Shown here: in pieces, positions 1 through 9,932 of the stretch
Layout: the number at the start of each line of letters is the position of its first letter
Numbering within the stretch: position 1 is the first letter of the stretch
NCBI GenBank assembly: GCA_010093685.1
Contig: MU006221.1
Span: 1,147,491-1,211,490 of the forward strand
DNA: 64,000 nucleotides
Source of the DNA: Ophiobolus disseminans
Lineage: Eukaryota > Ascomycota > Dothideomycetes > Pleosporales > Phaeosphaeriaceae
Reading direction: 5' to 3'
Translations under genes and position numbers: made by a program
The notes under the pieces: generated by a model
Databases searched by the model: none
The model's input: the letters and a program-made list of their open reading frames with translations, nothing else
What the model was told of the DNA's origin: nothing

Positions 1-416
1 TACCTTCAGAGCGTACCTTAGATCTGTCTTGAGAGTGCCGTTAAAGCTATCTCCCTCTCTTTAGAACCACAGTTACAGCAACCCCTTAAGGAAATTTATA
101 AATAAAATAAGGAACGCTTGGATCATCAACTATGGTAGCAACAGGCAACTCGATCGGAATGCCTCTTCCTCCACAAGCTAACAAGCTCACGGCATGGTAC
201 AGAAGAACTCGATTCTTGGTATTCCAAAGACGGACGTGGTGTTGATGGCGGGAAAAGGCCAAGAACAAGGTTTACTTTTCTCTTATCGAGGGCTCGTCCG
301 ACGGCACCTGGGCAACCGTCCTCCCCTCATTTCTGCTGTTCATCTTTGTTCTTTCACAACCCCCATTAGACTCATACTCACCCCGATCACGTCTCTGGCT
401 TGGATTCGCGCTCGAG
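1..416. other. 5' flank, no gene seen
   Basis: No supportable gene. Short open frames here lack coding-like codon use. The stretch directly precedes the XPA-C-like gene starting at 417 and probably holds its promoter and 5' UTR. Confidence 0.4.
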
Positions 417-1575
417 ATGGCTCCAAATACTAACGAGAGTGTGGTTGAAGATGCTGGTGTTGAGATCAAGAATGCCTCCCCACAGCAACAACAGCCGACC
501 CCTGCTTCATCGGCCGACAGCGCCAAGATAGACGAATTATCTGTTAGAGTGGCAGGGGCCACTCGGACAATCAGAAGCAGCAAGGGAGCTGCTACCTCAG
601 GTGAGGTAGGCGCAATAGGCTATTGTTTGAGTATATAGTTTCTTCCTTCGCCGAGATCAATCCATCATTTGTTAACTCAACTCATCTTCTTCAACATTAT
701 CCACCATTGCCAACGAATCGGAGGATTTACCAACGACTCCACGGCCCACCAAAACACCCAGGCGTAAACGCGCAAGAACACTGGACTACAACGACAACGG
801 CGACTCTGAACCTGAAACCCCACCACGCTCAATCAAAAAAGCCAGGACCGCCAGGACGCCCGCCAAAACCCCAGCGCAAAAGGCCGAGGCAGACGCCGAG
901 AAGGCCAGAAAATAAGCCGAACAGGATGCCTCCAAGGCCGCCAAAGCCGCTGAGCGAAAGGCCAAAGCAGGAGCCACGGCCGCTGAAACCCAGCGCAAGA
1001 AGGCAGTCCAGCAGTAGCAGAAGGAATGGAAGGACTGGGTGAACGAGCACATTCTGGGAGATGAGGACGCGAAACTCCCACCAACAGACGATGACTGCCT
1101 AACAGCGACCAAATGCAAAGACTACTTCAAGATCGCAGGCGACGAGCTCAAATGCCTCCAGCACGACGCGCGGCCCAGCCCTCATGGAGGTCGTCTTCCT
1201 CCTCTGAAGCTTTACAAGTACGACGAGGTCGAGAGATTGGCGTACAAAAAAGAGGCCATTCTCGCTGGCGTGTCTCAAGATAACGAGGAGACGCTGATTG
1301 CCCGGGGAAAGGTATTGTGGGAGAAGGAATATGGGTGAGTCATCTCGCAGTTCGAACCTCCATGTTTAAGCTAACGCAACTGCAGACCTGCGACGCATCC
1401 CCATGCCATTAGGATGGGTGAACCGAGCCCAATGAAGAAGAAAGGCAGTCCACGCAAGAAGGCAAGGCGTGGTTCGGACTCGGAGGGGTATAGCTCTGAG
1501 GACGGATACGATCCGGGCGAGAACAATATGTCGGACATTGGGTGGTTGCAGAAGAAGCCTATGAGGGAGTGGTGA
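417..1575 (+). pseudogene. XPA C-terminal-like protein gene with two in-frame stops
   Basis: Three exons can be joined: 417-599, about 724-1333+GG to 1335, and 1386-1575 (introns GTGAGG...GAG and GTGAGT...CTGCAG). The product is a lysine/alanine/glutamine-rich basic N-terminus, then a module with 'LTATKCKDYFKIAGDEL' and 'PPLKLYKYDEVERLAYKK', which resembles the XPA/RAD14 C-terminal DNA-binding fold, and an acidic/basic tail ending '...KKPMREW'. The middle exon is broken by TAA at 913-915 and TAG at 1015-1017. The frame is coding-like on both sides of each stop, and no plausible intron removes them. Both stops are one CpA-to-TpA change away from glutamine codons. The family assignment is by motif only; sequencing error or a downstream-initiated shorter protein are alternatives. 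Confidence 0.6.
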
Positions 1576-2398
1576 AGAGGCGGAAGCTGTGGTTTGAGAT
1601 TTGGACTGCATGTCTCTTTTGCGAGGATGTGGGGCTTGAGTGCGAGGGATTTGGAGTGAACTTGACGTTTCTTACTTCTCCTTTGACGAATATCCATGCT
1701 TTTAACATGGCATTGTAGCCACCTCGCTGCCCGTGAATCCACAATCTAGTCTTATCATTCTCGCAGCCTCATCACTGTCGCAGATTATGCCCTCAATCGT
1801 TTTTGGAGAAGCTGTCTCCCTAAGACATTCGCTGAAGTACCGCTATTTTTTAGACAAGCGAAATATACGATGTTGGTCGAAGGATAGAGGTTGAAGTAGT
1901 CGCTGTATATGCTCTGTTTTGCGCAACTTCGCCGATCATGATAGCTAGTTTGGAATATTTCGACACACTCTCCGGCCGGTCATGAGTACCGACGTTGTTT
2001 ATTTCGAGAAGTAGCATATAACACAAGAGGGTGTTATTTGGGAGAACCTAGCTTTGCTGGACATAGGAAGCCATCGCGCTCTTTTGAGTGATGAGAGCCA
2101 CATACTTATGCATCCATGCGGCTTTTGGAAACCTGCTTTCGCCCATGGCGCGGCCGCTGTGAGTTTTTAGAAGAGCAGCTCGAGTCCAGCCATGCCGGCG
2201 ACTGTTGCTCTTTTTAGTCTGGAGAAGGACTGATGTGAATCGAAGGAAAGAAGATTACGAGAGGAATCTAGGGTTTATATACCCATCACAAGCACATGCA
2301 AACACAGTCAGCGGTTGAAATAATTTTCCAACCCATTTAATCCCAATCCAAAACTCGCTCGCTAAATCGCAGTAAAACCCCCATCCTTTCCCTCACCA
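1576..2398. other. Intergenic, nothing recognised
   Basis: About 820 bp between the 3' end of the XPA-C-like gene and the stop of the convergent dioxygenase gene. I see no coding exon, RNA gene or repeat. Confidence 0.4.
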
Positions 2399-3695
2399 CT
2401 AATCATTATAATTCACAACCCCACTCCCATCCTTATTCGCCTTGGGCACACCATACCTTTCACTCAACTCATCCTCCTGACTCCTACTCCCCGGATCGAA
2501 ATACGGTTTCTCAGCCCTAACTGCCACGCGCACCGCATGCCTCCGATGCGGCGCAAACCCATAACTCGCCGAATGGTTCGTCGCGCGATTATCCCAAAAC
2601 GCGACGTCGCCCTCGTTCCACTGGAACCTAACATGAATCTCGGGGCTCGTAGCGACAATCTCATTCAACAAGCCGATGATGTGGTCGGACTCTGTCTTGG
2701 GGATGCCGACGATCTTGGTTACGAAGCCTGGATTGAAGAAAATGGACTTCCAGCCTGTGACGGGGTTGGTGCGGATGAGGGGGTGCTCCGTGGTGACGGG
2801 GGCGCGGCGCACGGTGCGGCCGAGGTCGCGGGTCCCTTGGGCTTGGAGTTCGGCGGAGTGGATGGCGGTGAGGGATTCGAGGTATTTTTGCATATGGGGC
2901 GAGAGCATGTCGTAGGCGGCGTATTGCGAGGACCAGAGGGTGTCGCCGCCGCCGCCGCGGGGTGGGCCGGCGAGCACTTTGAGGGAGGTGTAGGATGGGG
3001 GTTGGACTTCGTATGTTACCTGTGGTTGGTTAGACGATGTTTTGATTGAGGTGGAAAGAGGAACATACGTCTGAGTGCCAGAGGAAGGTTGGTGTGAATA
3101 GTGCCCTCAGGTCTGGGCTGCCTTCTCCTGTGTAGATGACGTGGACATCTTCCAGTCCTTCTCGCTTTGGCACACCAGTCGTGGCATGCTTGTGTAGTTC
3201 ACCAAAGTACTGTCCAAGCTCTTTCTGCTCATCAATTCCAAAGTTCTTCTGGTTGCGGAAGAAGACGACGCCTCGAGTAGCGATCAGTCGTGCAAGATCG
3301 TTCTTCTGGGGGTCAGTGAGGTTTGCAAGGTCAACGCCGTGTACCTATAGATGTGGTTAGCTTACGTAACATATGCAATTTGAGGCTTTGCTCACCTCAG
3401 TGCCAATCTTCGGATTGTAATCAAACACATCCGTGGCGTCGGTGAGGAGATTCTTGAAGGCAGGATCGCCCAGCTGGCCCTTGTCGACATATGGGACTTC
3501 AGTGTAGGCCGGCCATGTGATATTTGGAAAGTGTGGCCGCAGATCCTCGTACTCGTATGTGTCGTCATGCTTCTGAACTGTGGTTCGTCCGGGGATATAA
3601 TTGTGGACGTTACCGCTCGGCTTGGACACGGCTTTCGTGATTTGTGTGGGGGTGCCCGTGGGCTGGAACTGGGGTTCAACGAGTCCTGGCGCCAT
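2399..3695 (-). CDS. TauD-type Fe(II)/2-oxoglutarate dioxygenase (taurine/sulfonate dioxygenase family)
   Basis: Three exons on the minus strand (3695-3396, 3344-3069, 3019-2399) join in phase 0 to 398 aa, typical for fungal JLP1/TauD-like enzymes. These enzymes use Fe(II), O2 and 2-oxoglutarate to hydroxylate sulfonates such as taurine, releasing sulfite, and act in the cytosol. The iron-binding first His and Asp are in 'FLWHSD' at the end of exon 2. The distal His is in 'NRATNHSA', followed by the 2-oxoglutarate-binding Arg region 'HRRHAVRVAV'. Conserved 'GVVFFRNQ' lies in exon 2. The start has a TATA-like element about 75 bp upstream. Substrate is not decidable from sequence: other TauD enzymes act on alkyl sulfates, 2,4-D or hypophosphite. 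No sulfonate transporter lies adjacent. Confidence 0.88.
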
Positions 3696-3770
3696 TGTGT
3701 GGTGTGTTGGAAGCCAATAGAAAGACTGTGCCTTGCGTGGCTCGGTTGAAGTTCAGCACACTGACTTGGA

Positions 3771-3780
3771 GTATATACAA
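3771..3780 (-). promoter_or_regulatory. TATA-like element of the dioxygenase gene
   Basis: Minus-strand TTGTATATAC about 75 bp upstream of the ATG at 3695. Position and sequence suit a core promoter TATA box. Confidence 0.4.
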
Positions 3781-5151
3781 TGTCGATTGTATCCGACAGA
3801 TTAAGATATAACTCTTTAGTAGTCGAAGATGGAAGTATGAACACTACAAAGCCTTTCAGATGTCTTGGATATGCTTGGAAAAAGAAAAGAAACAAAGAGG
3901 GCGCTGTTTGGTACTTATACAAGTATACTCCGAATGTAGGAGGGCGGAATGAATATGTCACAATGTGCACACGATTACCATAGACGAGAAATTGCGCAAT
4001 CGCACACAATCACATCTCTCGTGCCAGAACCGTCAGACCCACATGTCCCCGGTGCGATGACCGCTGTTAGGTATCCATCTCGCACGCGGCCGCAATCGCT
4101 CCAGGCCCCAAAGGCCACGGAGGTAATCCGGGGTACGTGGCGTATGCTACATGCTTTCAGTGGGTCAAATATCGAGATCCAACCTTCACGTCGTGGGACC
4201 CATTTTCGCGGGAATCATGTAATTTTCCATTGCTGTTTGGTACCTCACACTGCTGCTGCGGATGCGATGCGACTACCACAAGATCATGTCCTGCTCAAAC
4301 ATGCCGGGAATCTATCATCATTTTCAGACATGATACCCCAATTGTGGATCTTGCATTCCATGGAGGCGTTTGATAGTGGAGGTTGAAGGTCGGTGTGCAA
4401 TCTGCCACTAACCGGATTTGGCAGAGTGAGAATGGCATCATATTGCACCATCTTCTTCGCCGCTGAACACCAACATCGAGCACTAGTCATCCTGGAAGGA
4501 TTTCGTGCTCAGTTCGCACGAAGAAGCGATACAAGAATTTCAGAGCGACACGCCCAACGCTTATTGATTATTTGTCAAGTGCTTTGAGGGAGAAGTGGAA
4601 AAGCAGTTTTGAATATGGCCATACTCTTGCACATTACTGCTGCAACCTTTTAGAGTGAAACGATAACAACACCCCGTGGCCGATACGATGGAAGGCGAAC
4701 GAAGGCCGAAGAGGCGGAGAAAAAGACGGGTATGAAGACAGCGTCTTGTCCCAAATATCTTCCCTTGGCTATTACTGGAGCGCGGCATTTCGCGGGTGAT
4801 TATACGCCGTCATGTTGTATTGATCTGAATGCGAAATGTACTATCATAGGCCGGTAAATTGCTGTATTGCTTGCGTTGCTGTGTGGCTAATATTGCAGGC
4901 TCGGAAGAAGTAGAATGCGAGAGACAAACTGGAGCGATACCGGAGTGGTATGTCCTGTTGGTGGATGGTATGAAAATGCTCCTGTAACGCCATGCTGCCC
5001 AATGCTCGAATGTGATGTGAACCAATCGTTCCGTAATATACTCCCAAACCAGCTCTTCCCTAGCTCTTCCCTAGCCCATCATCATAGGCATCTGCATGGT
5101 CCCACGTCTTCCTATTTCGCGAGTCCCTGTGTCGAATGGAGAGGAACAAGG
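3781..5151. other. Intergenic, nothing recognised
   Basis: About 1.4 kb with no frame showing coding-like codon use or a recognisable domain. Near 5050-5073 an 11-bp unit (AGCTCTTCCCT) is present twice in tandem. The left part is the upstream region of the dioxygenase gene. Confidence 0.35.
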
Positions 5152-5457
5152 CTATTGCTTCCCAAAAGGTGTCATGAGGCCCTCGAGGGTCGGTATGGGC
5201 ACGCCGTTTAGATTGGTCCATTTTATCGAGATCTCGCCCACGCCACTTGCATCCTCTGTCACTACTGCGCCGCCGGTGGTAACTTCCGAGGCTGCCCTGC
5301 CTCGACTGCCTTGGACACCCGCAGCCTCCAATCGCGGCGAAAAGTACGGGTGTGTGCCTCTGTGAATGCGGTGGGCTTCGTACAAGCCGAACATGAGGCA
5401 CATGGTGGAGGCGATGGGCATCTTTGTGACATTGTGGTAGATCTTGGTGGAGCTCAT
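5152..5457 (-). CDS. Small conserved-looking protein of unknown function, 101 aa
   Basis: A single-exon frame of 101 aa beginning 'MSSTKIYHNVTKMPIAS' and ending '...LMTPFGKQ'. I do not recognise the family. I call it a gene because its codons are strongly C/G-ending like its neighbours, its ATG is followed by a short basic/hydrophobic N-terminal segment ('MPIASTMCLMFGLYEAHRIH'), and it sits head-to-head with PRP22 with about 260 bp between the starts. The N-terminus could be a short membrane or mitochondrial targeting segment; this is inference. A longer overlapping frame at 5060-5605 on the same strand has poor composition and is treated as a shadow. Confidence 0.55.
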   Translation of the reverse strand: MSSTKIYHNVTKMPIASTMCLMFGLYEAHRIHRGTHPYFSPRLEAAGVQGSRGRAASEVTTGGAVVTEDASGVGEISIKWTNLNGVPIPTLEGLMTPFGKQ

Positions 5458-5719
5458 TGTCGTATCGCGTTGGTCTCGGTTCGTAACGAGAGGGTGTTGA
5501 GGTTGGGTGAAATGGATGCGGTGTGATGCGGAGGCCCGCGAGTGGTGAGTGGCTGCAGCGCGGGGACGGTCCGTAGATGCACGTGTCTTGGCACTGGCGC
5601 ATCAACTTTCTTGACCACCAGCAACAGCGCCTTCAACACTCATTCTCTGTTTTAAAGCTCCTCGCAGCGCCTCGGAATCACGCGTATGACTGTTCTGAAC
5701 GCGAGGATATACAGCCGCA
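5458..5719. promoter_or_regulatory. Divergent promoter region of the 101-aa gene and PRP22
   Basis: 262 bp separate the two start codons, so both promoters and 5' UTRs must lie here. No clear TATA box is visible, which fits housekeeping expression of a splicing helicase. Confidence 0.4.
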
Positions 5720-8700
5720 ATGGACGATCTCGCGAACCTCGAGTTCCTCTCGCTCGTTTCCAAGGTCACTTCGGAGATCCAGAACCACGTGGGCGTCTCC
5801 GACAAGACGCTGGCCGAATTTGTCATCGACCAGCATGCAAAATGCAAGGATGTCGCCGACTTCAGGGAGCAGCTGGAGGCCATGGGCGCCGAGTTCCCGC
5901 AGAGCTTGGTGGAGAGCATTGATCGTCTGGTCTTGACGCTGCACCCCAAGTACAAGAAGAATTCAAAGGGAAACCAGGCAGGCGCTGAGAACGGGCACGA
6001 CACAGACCAGAAGACGCGAGTTTTCAAAGGACTCGCGATACCGGACAAGGATGTCGAGTTCGGAGCGGCGGACGAGCCCAAGGGTGCAACCGAGGTGGAT
6101 GAGCTCGATGACACGTTTGCGATGCTCGAGGGACTGGCGGGGAAGGCGCCCGGAAAGCCCAAGGAACGGTCGCGCAAGAGGAGCATGAGCCCGTACGACA
6201 GCGACGACGATGCGAGCAGGAGCAAGAGGCACAGGCGCAAGGACGGGTCACGGTCACGCTCGCTATCACGAAGCCCGAGGCGACAGAAGCAGCACGACGA
6301 GCTGGTCTTCGAGGACGAGTTTGGGCGCACGCGGACAGTCAAGCGACACGACAAAACACGCAGTCGGAAGAAGTACAGAGACGAAGACCTCGACGAGTTC
6401 CGACGGCCGCCTACCCCCGAAATCGACGACGAGCCCGTGCTGTACAAGGTCTACGATGGCAAGGTCACGGGGGTCAAGGACTTTGGCTGCTTCGTCAACC
6501 TGCAAGGCGTCAAGGGCAAGGTCGATGGGCTGGTACATGTCACGCAGATGCTCGAAGGCGCTCGAGTGAACCATCCCTCCGACATCGTATCGAGGTGGCA
6601 GGAGGTCAAGGTCAAGGTTACGAAAATGGAAAATGGTAGGCTATCACTATCGATGAAAGAGGTGGACCAGAAGACAGGCCGCGATCTTGCCCCTGGTAAG
6701 CGCATTGCATCGGCCTCAAACTTTGCATCAGGCGCCAACTCACAGGGCCTCGGTGGCGTCCCTGGGCTAGACTCCGCAGTACCAGTCGTGGAAGATGGCT
6801 ACAACGGCCGCAAGAACGGCACGCGCAAGCGCATGACCTCGCCCGAGCGGTGGGAGATCCAGCAGCTAATTGCATCTGGCGTGATACCAAAGTCGGCCTA
6901 CCCCGAAATCGACGAGGACTACAATGCCCACATCAACGGAGAGGGTGGCTTTGAAGAGGAGGAGGACGTGGACATTGAGGTCCGTGACGAGGAGCCTCCT
7001 TTCCTGGCTGGCCAGACCAAGCAATCCCTAGAACTCTCACCGATCCGAATCGTCAAGGCGCCCGATGGTTCGCTCAACCGTGCAGCTATGGCAGGCGACA
7101 CTCTAGCACGTGAGCGCCGTGACCTTAGGCAACAGGAGGCCCAAGAAAAAGCCGCCAAGGAAGCAGAGAACGTCGACTTAAGTAGCCAGTGGAACGATCC
7201 CATGGCCCAACAACGACAATTCGCAAGCGACATACGCAATACTCGGACAAACATGCCCAGCGAAGCGCAGCCAGAGTGGAAGAAGATCTCGACGGGCAGT
7301 CGAGAGGTGGCCATGGGCAAGCGCACGGACATGAGCATCAAGGACCAACGAGAGTCTCTGCCCGTCTACAAGTTCAGGAACCAACTCCTCAAGGCCATCT
7401 CTGAACATCAGATACTCATCGTCGTCGGCGACACCGGATCCGGAAAGACCACGCAGATGACCCAGTACCTGGCCGAGGCTGGATATGCCAACGAGCTCGT
7501 CATCGGATGCACACAGCCTCGACGTGTAGCAGCAATGAGTGTCGCCAAACGTGTCGCCGAGGAAGTCGGCTGCAAGCTCGGAAATGAAGTCGGATACACC
7601 ATTCGCTTCGAGGACAACACTTCACCAGACACGCGGATCAAATACATGACGGACGGTATCCTGCAAAGAGAGATTCTCCTCGACCCGATGCTAAACAAGT
7701 ACAGCTGCATCATGCTGGATGAGGCTCACGAGCGTACCATTGCCACCGACGTCCTGTTCGGTCTGCTGAAGAAGACACTCAAAAGACGACCCGACATGAA
7801 ACTCATCGTCACCAGTGCCACCCTCGATGCAGACAAGTTCTCAGAGTACTTCTACATGTGTCCGATTTTTTCAATTCCAGGTCGAACGTACCCGGTGGAG
7901 GTCATGTACAGCCGAGAGCCCGAATCTGACTACTTGGACGCTGCCCTGGTGACAGTCATGCAGATCCATCTGACAGAACCAGCTGGTGACATACTGCTGT
8001 TTTTGACGGGCAAGGAGGAGATTGACTCGTCCTGCGAGGTCCTCCACGAACGGATGAGAGCTCTCGGTCCAAACGTGCCTGAACTGACGATTCTGCCCAT
8101 TTACGGAGCATTGCCGTCCGAAGTTGCCTCTCGCATCTTCGAGCCCGGGCCTCCAGGTAGCCGTAAAGTCGTCATTGCCACTAATATCGCAGAGACTTCG
8201 CTTACAATCGACGGCATCTACTACGTCGTCGATCCAGGTTTCGTCAAACAGTCATCCTACGATGGAAAGCTCGGCATGGATCGCCTGCAGATTACACCCA
8301 TCTCGCAGGCTCAGGCACGTCAACGATCCGGCAGAGCAGGCCGTACAGGCCCAGGAAAGTGTTTCCGCTTGTACACAGAAGCCGCGTTCCAGAACGAGAT
8401 GCTACCCACCACAATTCCTGAAATCCAGCGCCAAAACCTGTCCAACACAATCCTCATGCTCAAAGCCATGGGCATCAACGACCTCCTCCACTTTGACTTC
8501 ATGGACCCACCCCCCACAAACACCATGTTGACAGCCCTCGAGGAACTGTACCAGCTCGGCGCCCTCGACGACGAAGGCCTTCTGACACGTCTGGGTCGCC
8601 AAATGGCGGATTTCCCTATGGACCCGTCTCTCTCCAAGAGCCTAATCAAATCCGTCGACCTGCAATGCTCGGACGAGATCCTCACCATCGTCGCCATGAT

Positions 8701-9355
8701 ATCCGCCACGCAATCCGTCTTCCACCGCCCCCGCGACAAGCAGCAACAAGCCGACCAAAAGAAGCAAAAATTCAACGATGCCTCGGGCGACCACATCACG
8801 CTGCTCAACGTGTACAACGGCTGGAAACAAGGCGGCTTCAGCGTGCCCTGGTGCCACGAAAACTTCGTCATGCCCCGCAACATGCAGCGCGTAAAAGACG
8901 TGCGCAATCAGTTACTTCAAATCATGGCCCGCCACAAACACACAGTCGTCAGCTGCGGTCGCAACACAATTAAAGTCCGCCAAGCCCTCTGCAGCGGCTT
9001 CTTCCGCAACAGCGCGCGCAAAGACCCGTCTGAAGGCTATAAAACGCTCGCCGAAGGCACGCCCGTGTACCTGCACCCGTCGTCGAGTTTATTCGGCAAA
9101 CCGGCTGAACACGTGGTGTACCATTCGCTCGTCGAGACGACTAAGGAGTACATGCATGTGTGTAGCGCGATTGAGCCCAAGTGGCTGGTTGAGGCTGCGC
9201 CGACGTTCTTCAAGGTCGCGGGCACGGATAAGTTGAGTAAGAGGAAAAAGGCGGAGAGGATTCAGCCGCTGCATAATAAGTTCCAGGGCGAGGATGATTG
9301 GAGGCTGAGTGCGCAGCGGAGGGCTGGGAGGGGTGGTGGAGGGACGTGGGGTTAG
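5720..9355 (+). CDS. PRP22: Pre-mRNA-splicing ATP-dependent RNA helicase PRP22 (DHX8 type)
   Basis: An intronless 1211-aa protein. It is the DEAH-box spliceosomal ATPase that releases mature mRNA after the second splicing step in the nucleus. An arginine/serine-rich stretch (about 150-190) precedes an S1 RNA-binding domain (about 240-315, 'GKVTGVKDFGCFVNLQG'), which separates PRP22/DHX8 from PRP2, PRP16 and PRP43. The helicase core follows: 'GDTGSGKTTQ' (about 570), 'DEAHERT' (about 667), 'SATLDA' (about 700) and 'QRSGRAGRTGPGKCFRLY' (about 869). After it come the HA2 (ratchet) and OB-fold regions, with 'SGFFRNSARKDP'. Length and order match the family. The ATG at 5720 is the first in frame and gives the expected N-terminal helical region ('MDDLANLEFLSLVSKV'). 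Confidence 0.96.
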   Translation: MDDLANLEFLSLVSKVTSEIQNHVGVSDKTLAEFVIDQHAKCKDVADFREQLEAMGAEFPQSLVESIDRLVLTLHPKYKKNSKGNQAGAENGHDTDQKTRVFKGLAIPDKDVEFGAADEPKGATEVDELDDTFAMLEGLAGKAPGKPKERSRKRSMSPYDSDDDASRSKRHRRKDGSRSRSLSRSPRRQKQHDELVFEDEFGRTRTVKRHDKTRSRKKYRDEDLDEFRRPPTPEIDDEPVLYKVYDGKVTGVKDFGCFVNLQGVKGKVDGLVHVTQMLEGARVNHPSDIVSRWQEVKVKVTKMENGRLSLSMKEVDQKTGRDLAPGKRIASASNFASGANSQGLGGVPGLDSAVPVVEDGYNGRKNGTRKRMTSPERWEIQQLIASGVIPKSAYPEIDEDYNAHINGEGGFEEEEDVDIEVRDEEPPFLAGQTKQSLELSPIRIVKAPDGSLNRAAMAGDTLARERRDLRQQEAQEKAAKEAENVDLSSQWNDPMAQQRQFASDIRNTRTNMPSEAQPEWKKISTGSREVAMGKRTDMSIKDQRESLPVYKFRNQLLKAISEHQILIVVGDTGSGKTTQMTQYLAEAGYANELVIGCTQPRRVAAMSVAKRVAEEVGCKLGNEVGYTIRFEDNTSPDTRIKYMTDGILQREILLDPMLNKYSCIMLDEAHERTIATDVLFGLLKKTLKRRPDMKLIVTSATLDADKFSEYFYMCPIFSIPGRTYPVEVMYSREPESDYLDAALVTVMQIHLTEPAGDILLFLTGKEEIDSSCEVLHERMRALGPNVPELTILPIYGALPSEVASRIFEPGPPGSRKVVIATNIAETSLTIDGIYYVVDPGFVKQSSYDGKLGMDRLQITPISQAQARQRSGRAGRTGPGKCFRLYTEAAFQNEMLPTTIPEIQRQNLSNTILMLKAMGINDLLHFDFMDPPPTNTMLTALEELYQLGALDDEGLLTRLGRQMADFPMDPSLSKSLIKSVDLQCSDEILTIVAMISATQSVFHRPRDKQQQADQKKQKFNDASGDHITLLNVYNGWKQGGFSVPWCHENFVMPRNMQRVKDVRNQLLQIMARHKHTVVSCGRNTIKVRQALCSGFFRNSARKDPSEGYKTLAEGTPVYLHPSSSLFGKPAEHVVYHSLVETTKEYMHVCSAIEPKWLVEAAPTFFKVAGTDKLSKRKKAERIQPLHNKFQGEDDWRLSAQRRAGRGGGGTWG

Positions 9356-9704
9356 TTGGATTATATCCATTGCGTAAAAGGGTCAGAGATATTTGGAGGG
9401 TAGCATCATGAGATTGACAAGGCATGTGAAGGCTTTACATGAAGCCGAGATAGTTACACGACCACCACGGTGTGCTCGGCATATTCAACTTCTTCAAACA
9501 AGGTCAAACTGTGTACTCGGCATATTCATAAATCTACTCAGATATCCATCCGACGCGTACGGTTACACTGGCATCAACAATGTCTCGACAACGTAGCCAA
9601 AGCAATGTTTCCCTACAACCCCAAAACGCCCATCGCGCATATGCCGTGCCAAATGCCCTACGTACACCCAAAGCGGGCAAGAAAGTTTTGCTATTCAATC
9701 CCAG

Positions 9705-9831
9705 TCAAGAGAACCGTCCACCGCCGCCGCGTTTGTTGCCAATATAGATGCCCAGAACGACCGTGAATGCGATAAAAATGAGGAAGGCTTTGACGACGAG
9801 CCAGAGCCATTGTGATGCGGACCAGGGCGCG
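9705..9831 (-). CDS. Possible orphan exon encoding a membrane-spanning C-terminus
   Basis: On the minus strand, after a CTGAC...CAAG acceptor-like sequence, an open frame of about 42 codons reads a tryptophan-rich start ('APWSASQWLWLVV'), a hydrophobic segment ('AFLIFIAFTVVLGIYIG') and a basic glycine tail ('NKRGGGGRFS') before TGA at 9705-9707. Codons are strongly coding-like. It has no ATG, so an upstream exon is needed. It lies just downstream of the mannosyltransferase stop. A donor GTACGA in that gene's last exon would join to it in phase, giving an alternative membrane-anchored C-terminus. A separate small membrane-protein gene is equally possible. It could also be chance. Confidence 0.3.
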
Positions 9832-9932
9832 CTTGACAAAAGTCAGACGAGTGTGTGAAGAAAGAGGGTATGCGTGCGGTGCGGTGTGTAAGGCGAACGG
9901 TGGTGGTGGAGGACGTAACTGAAATGGTGGGC

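Noticed and set aside
1345..1362. tRNA B-box-like sequence on the minus strand
   Set aside because: AGGTTCGAACTG has no matching A-box or acceptor stem at the right distance and lies across an intron of the XPA-C-like gene.
5060..5605. 181-codon minus-strand open frame overlapping the 101-aa gene
   Set aside because: Its composition (Arg/His/Pro-rich) is typical of a shadow frame, and the 101-aa frame has the coding-like codons.
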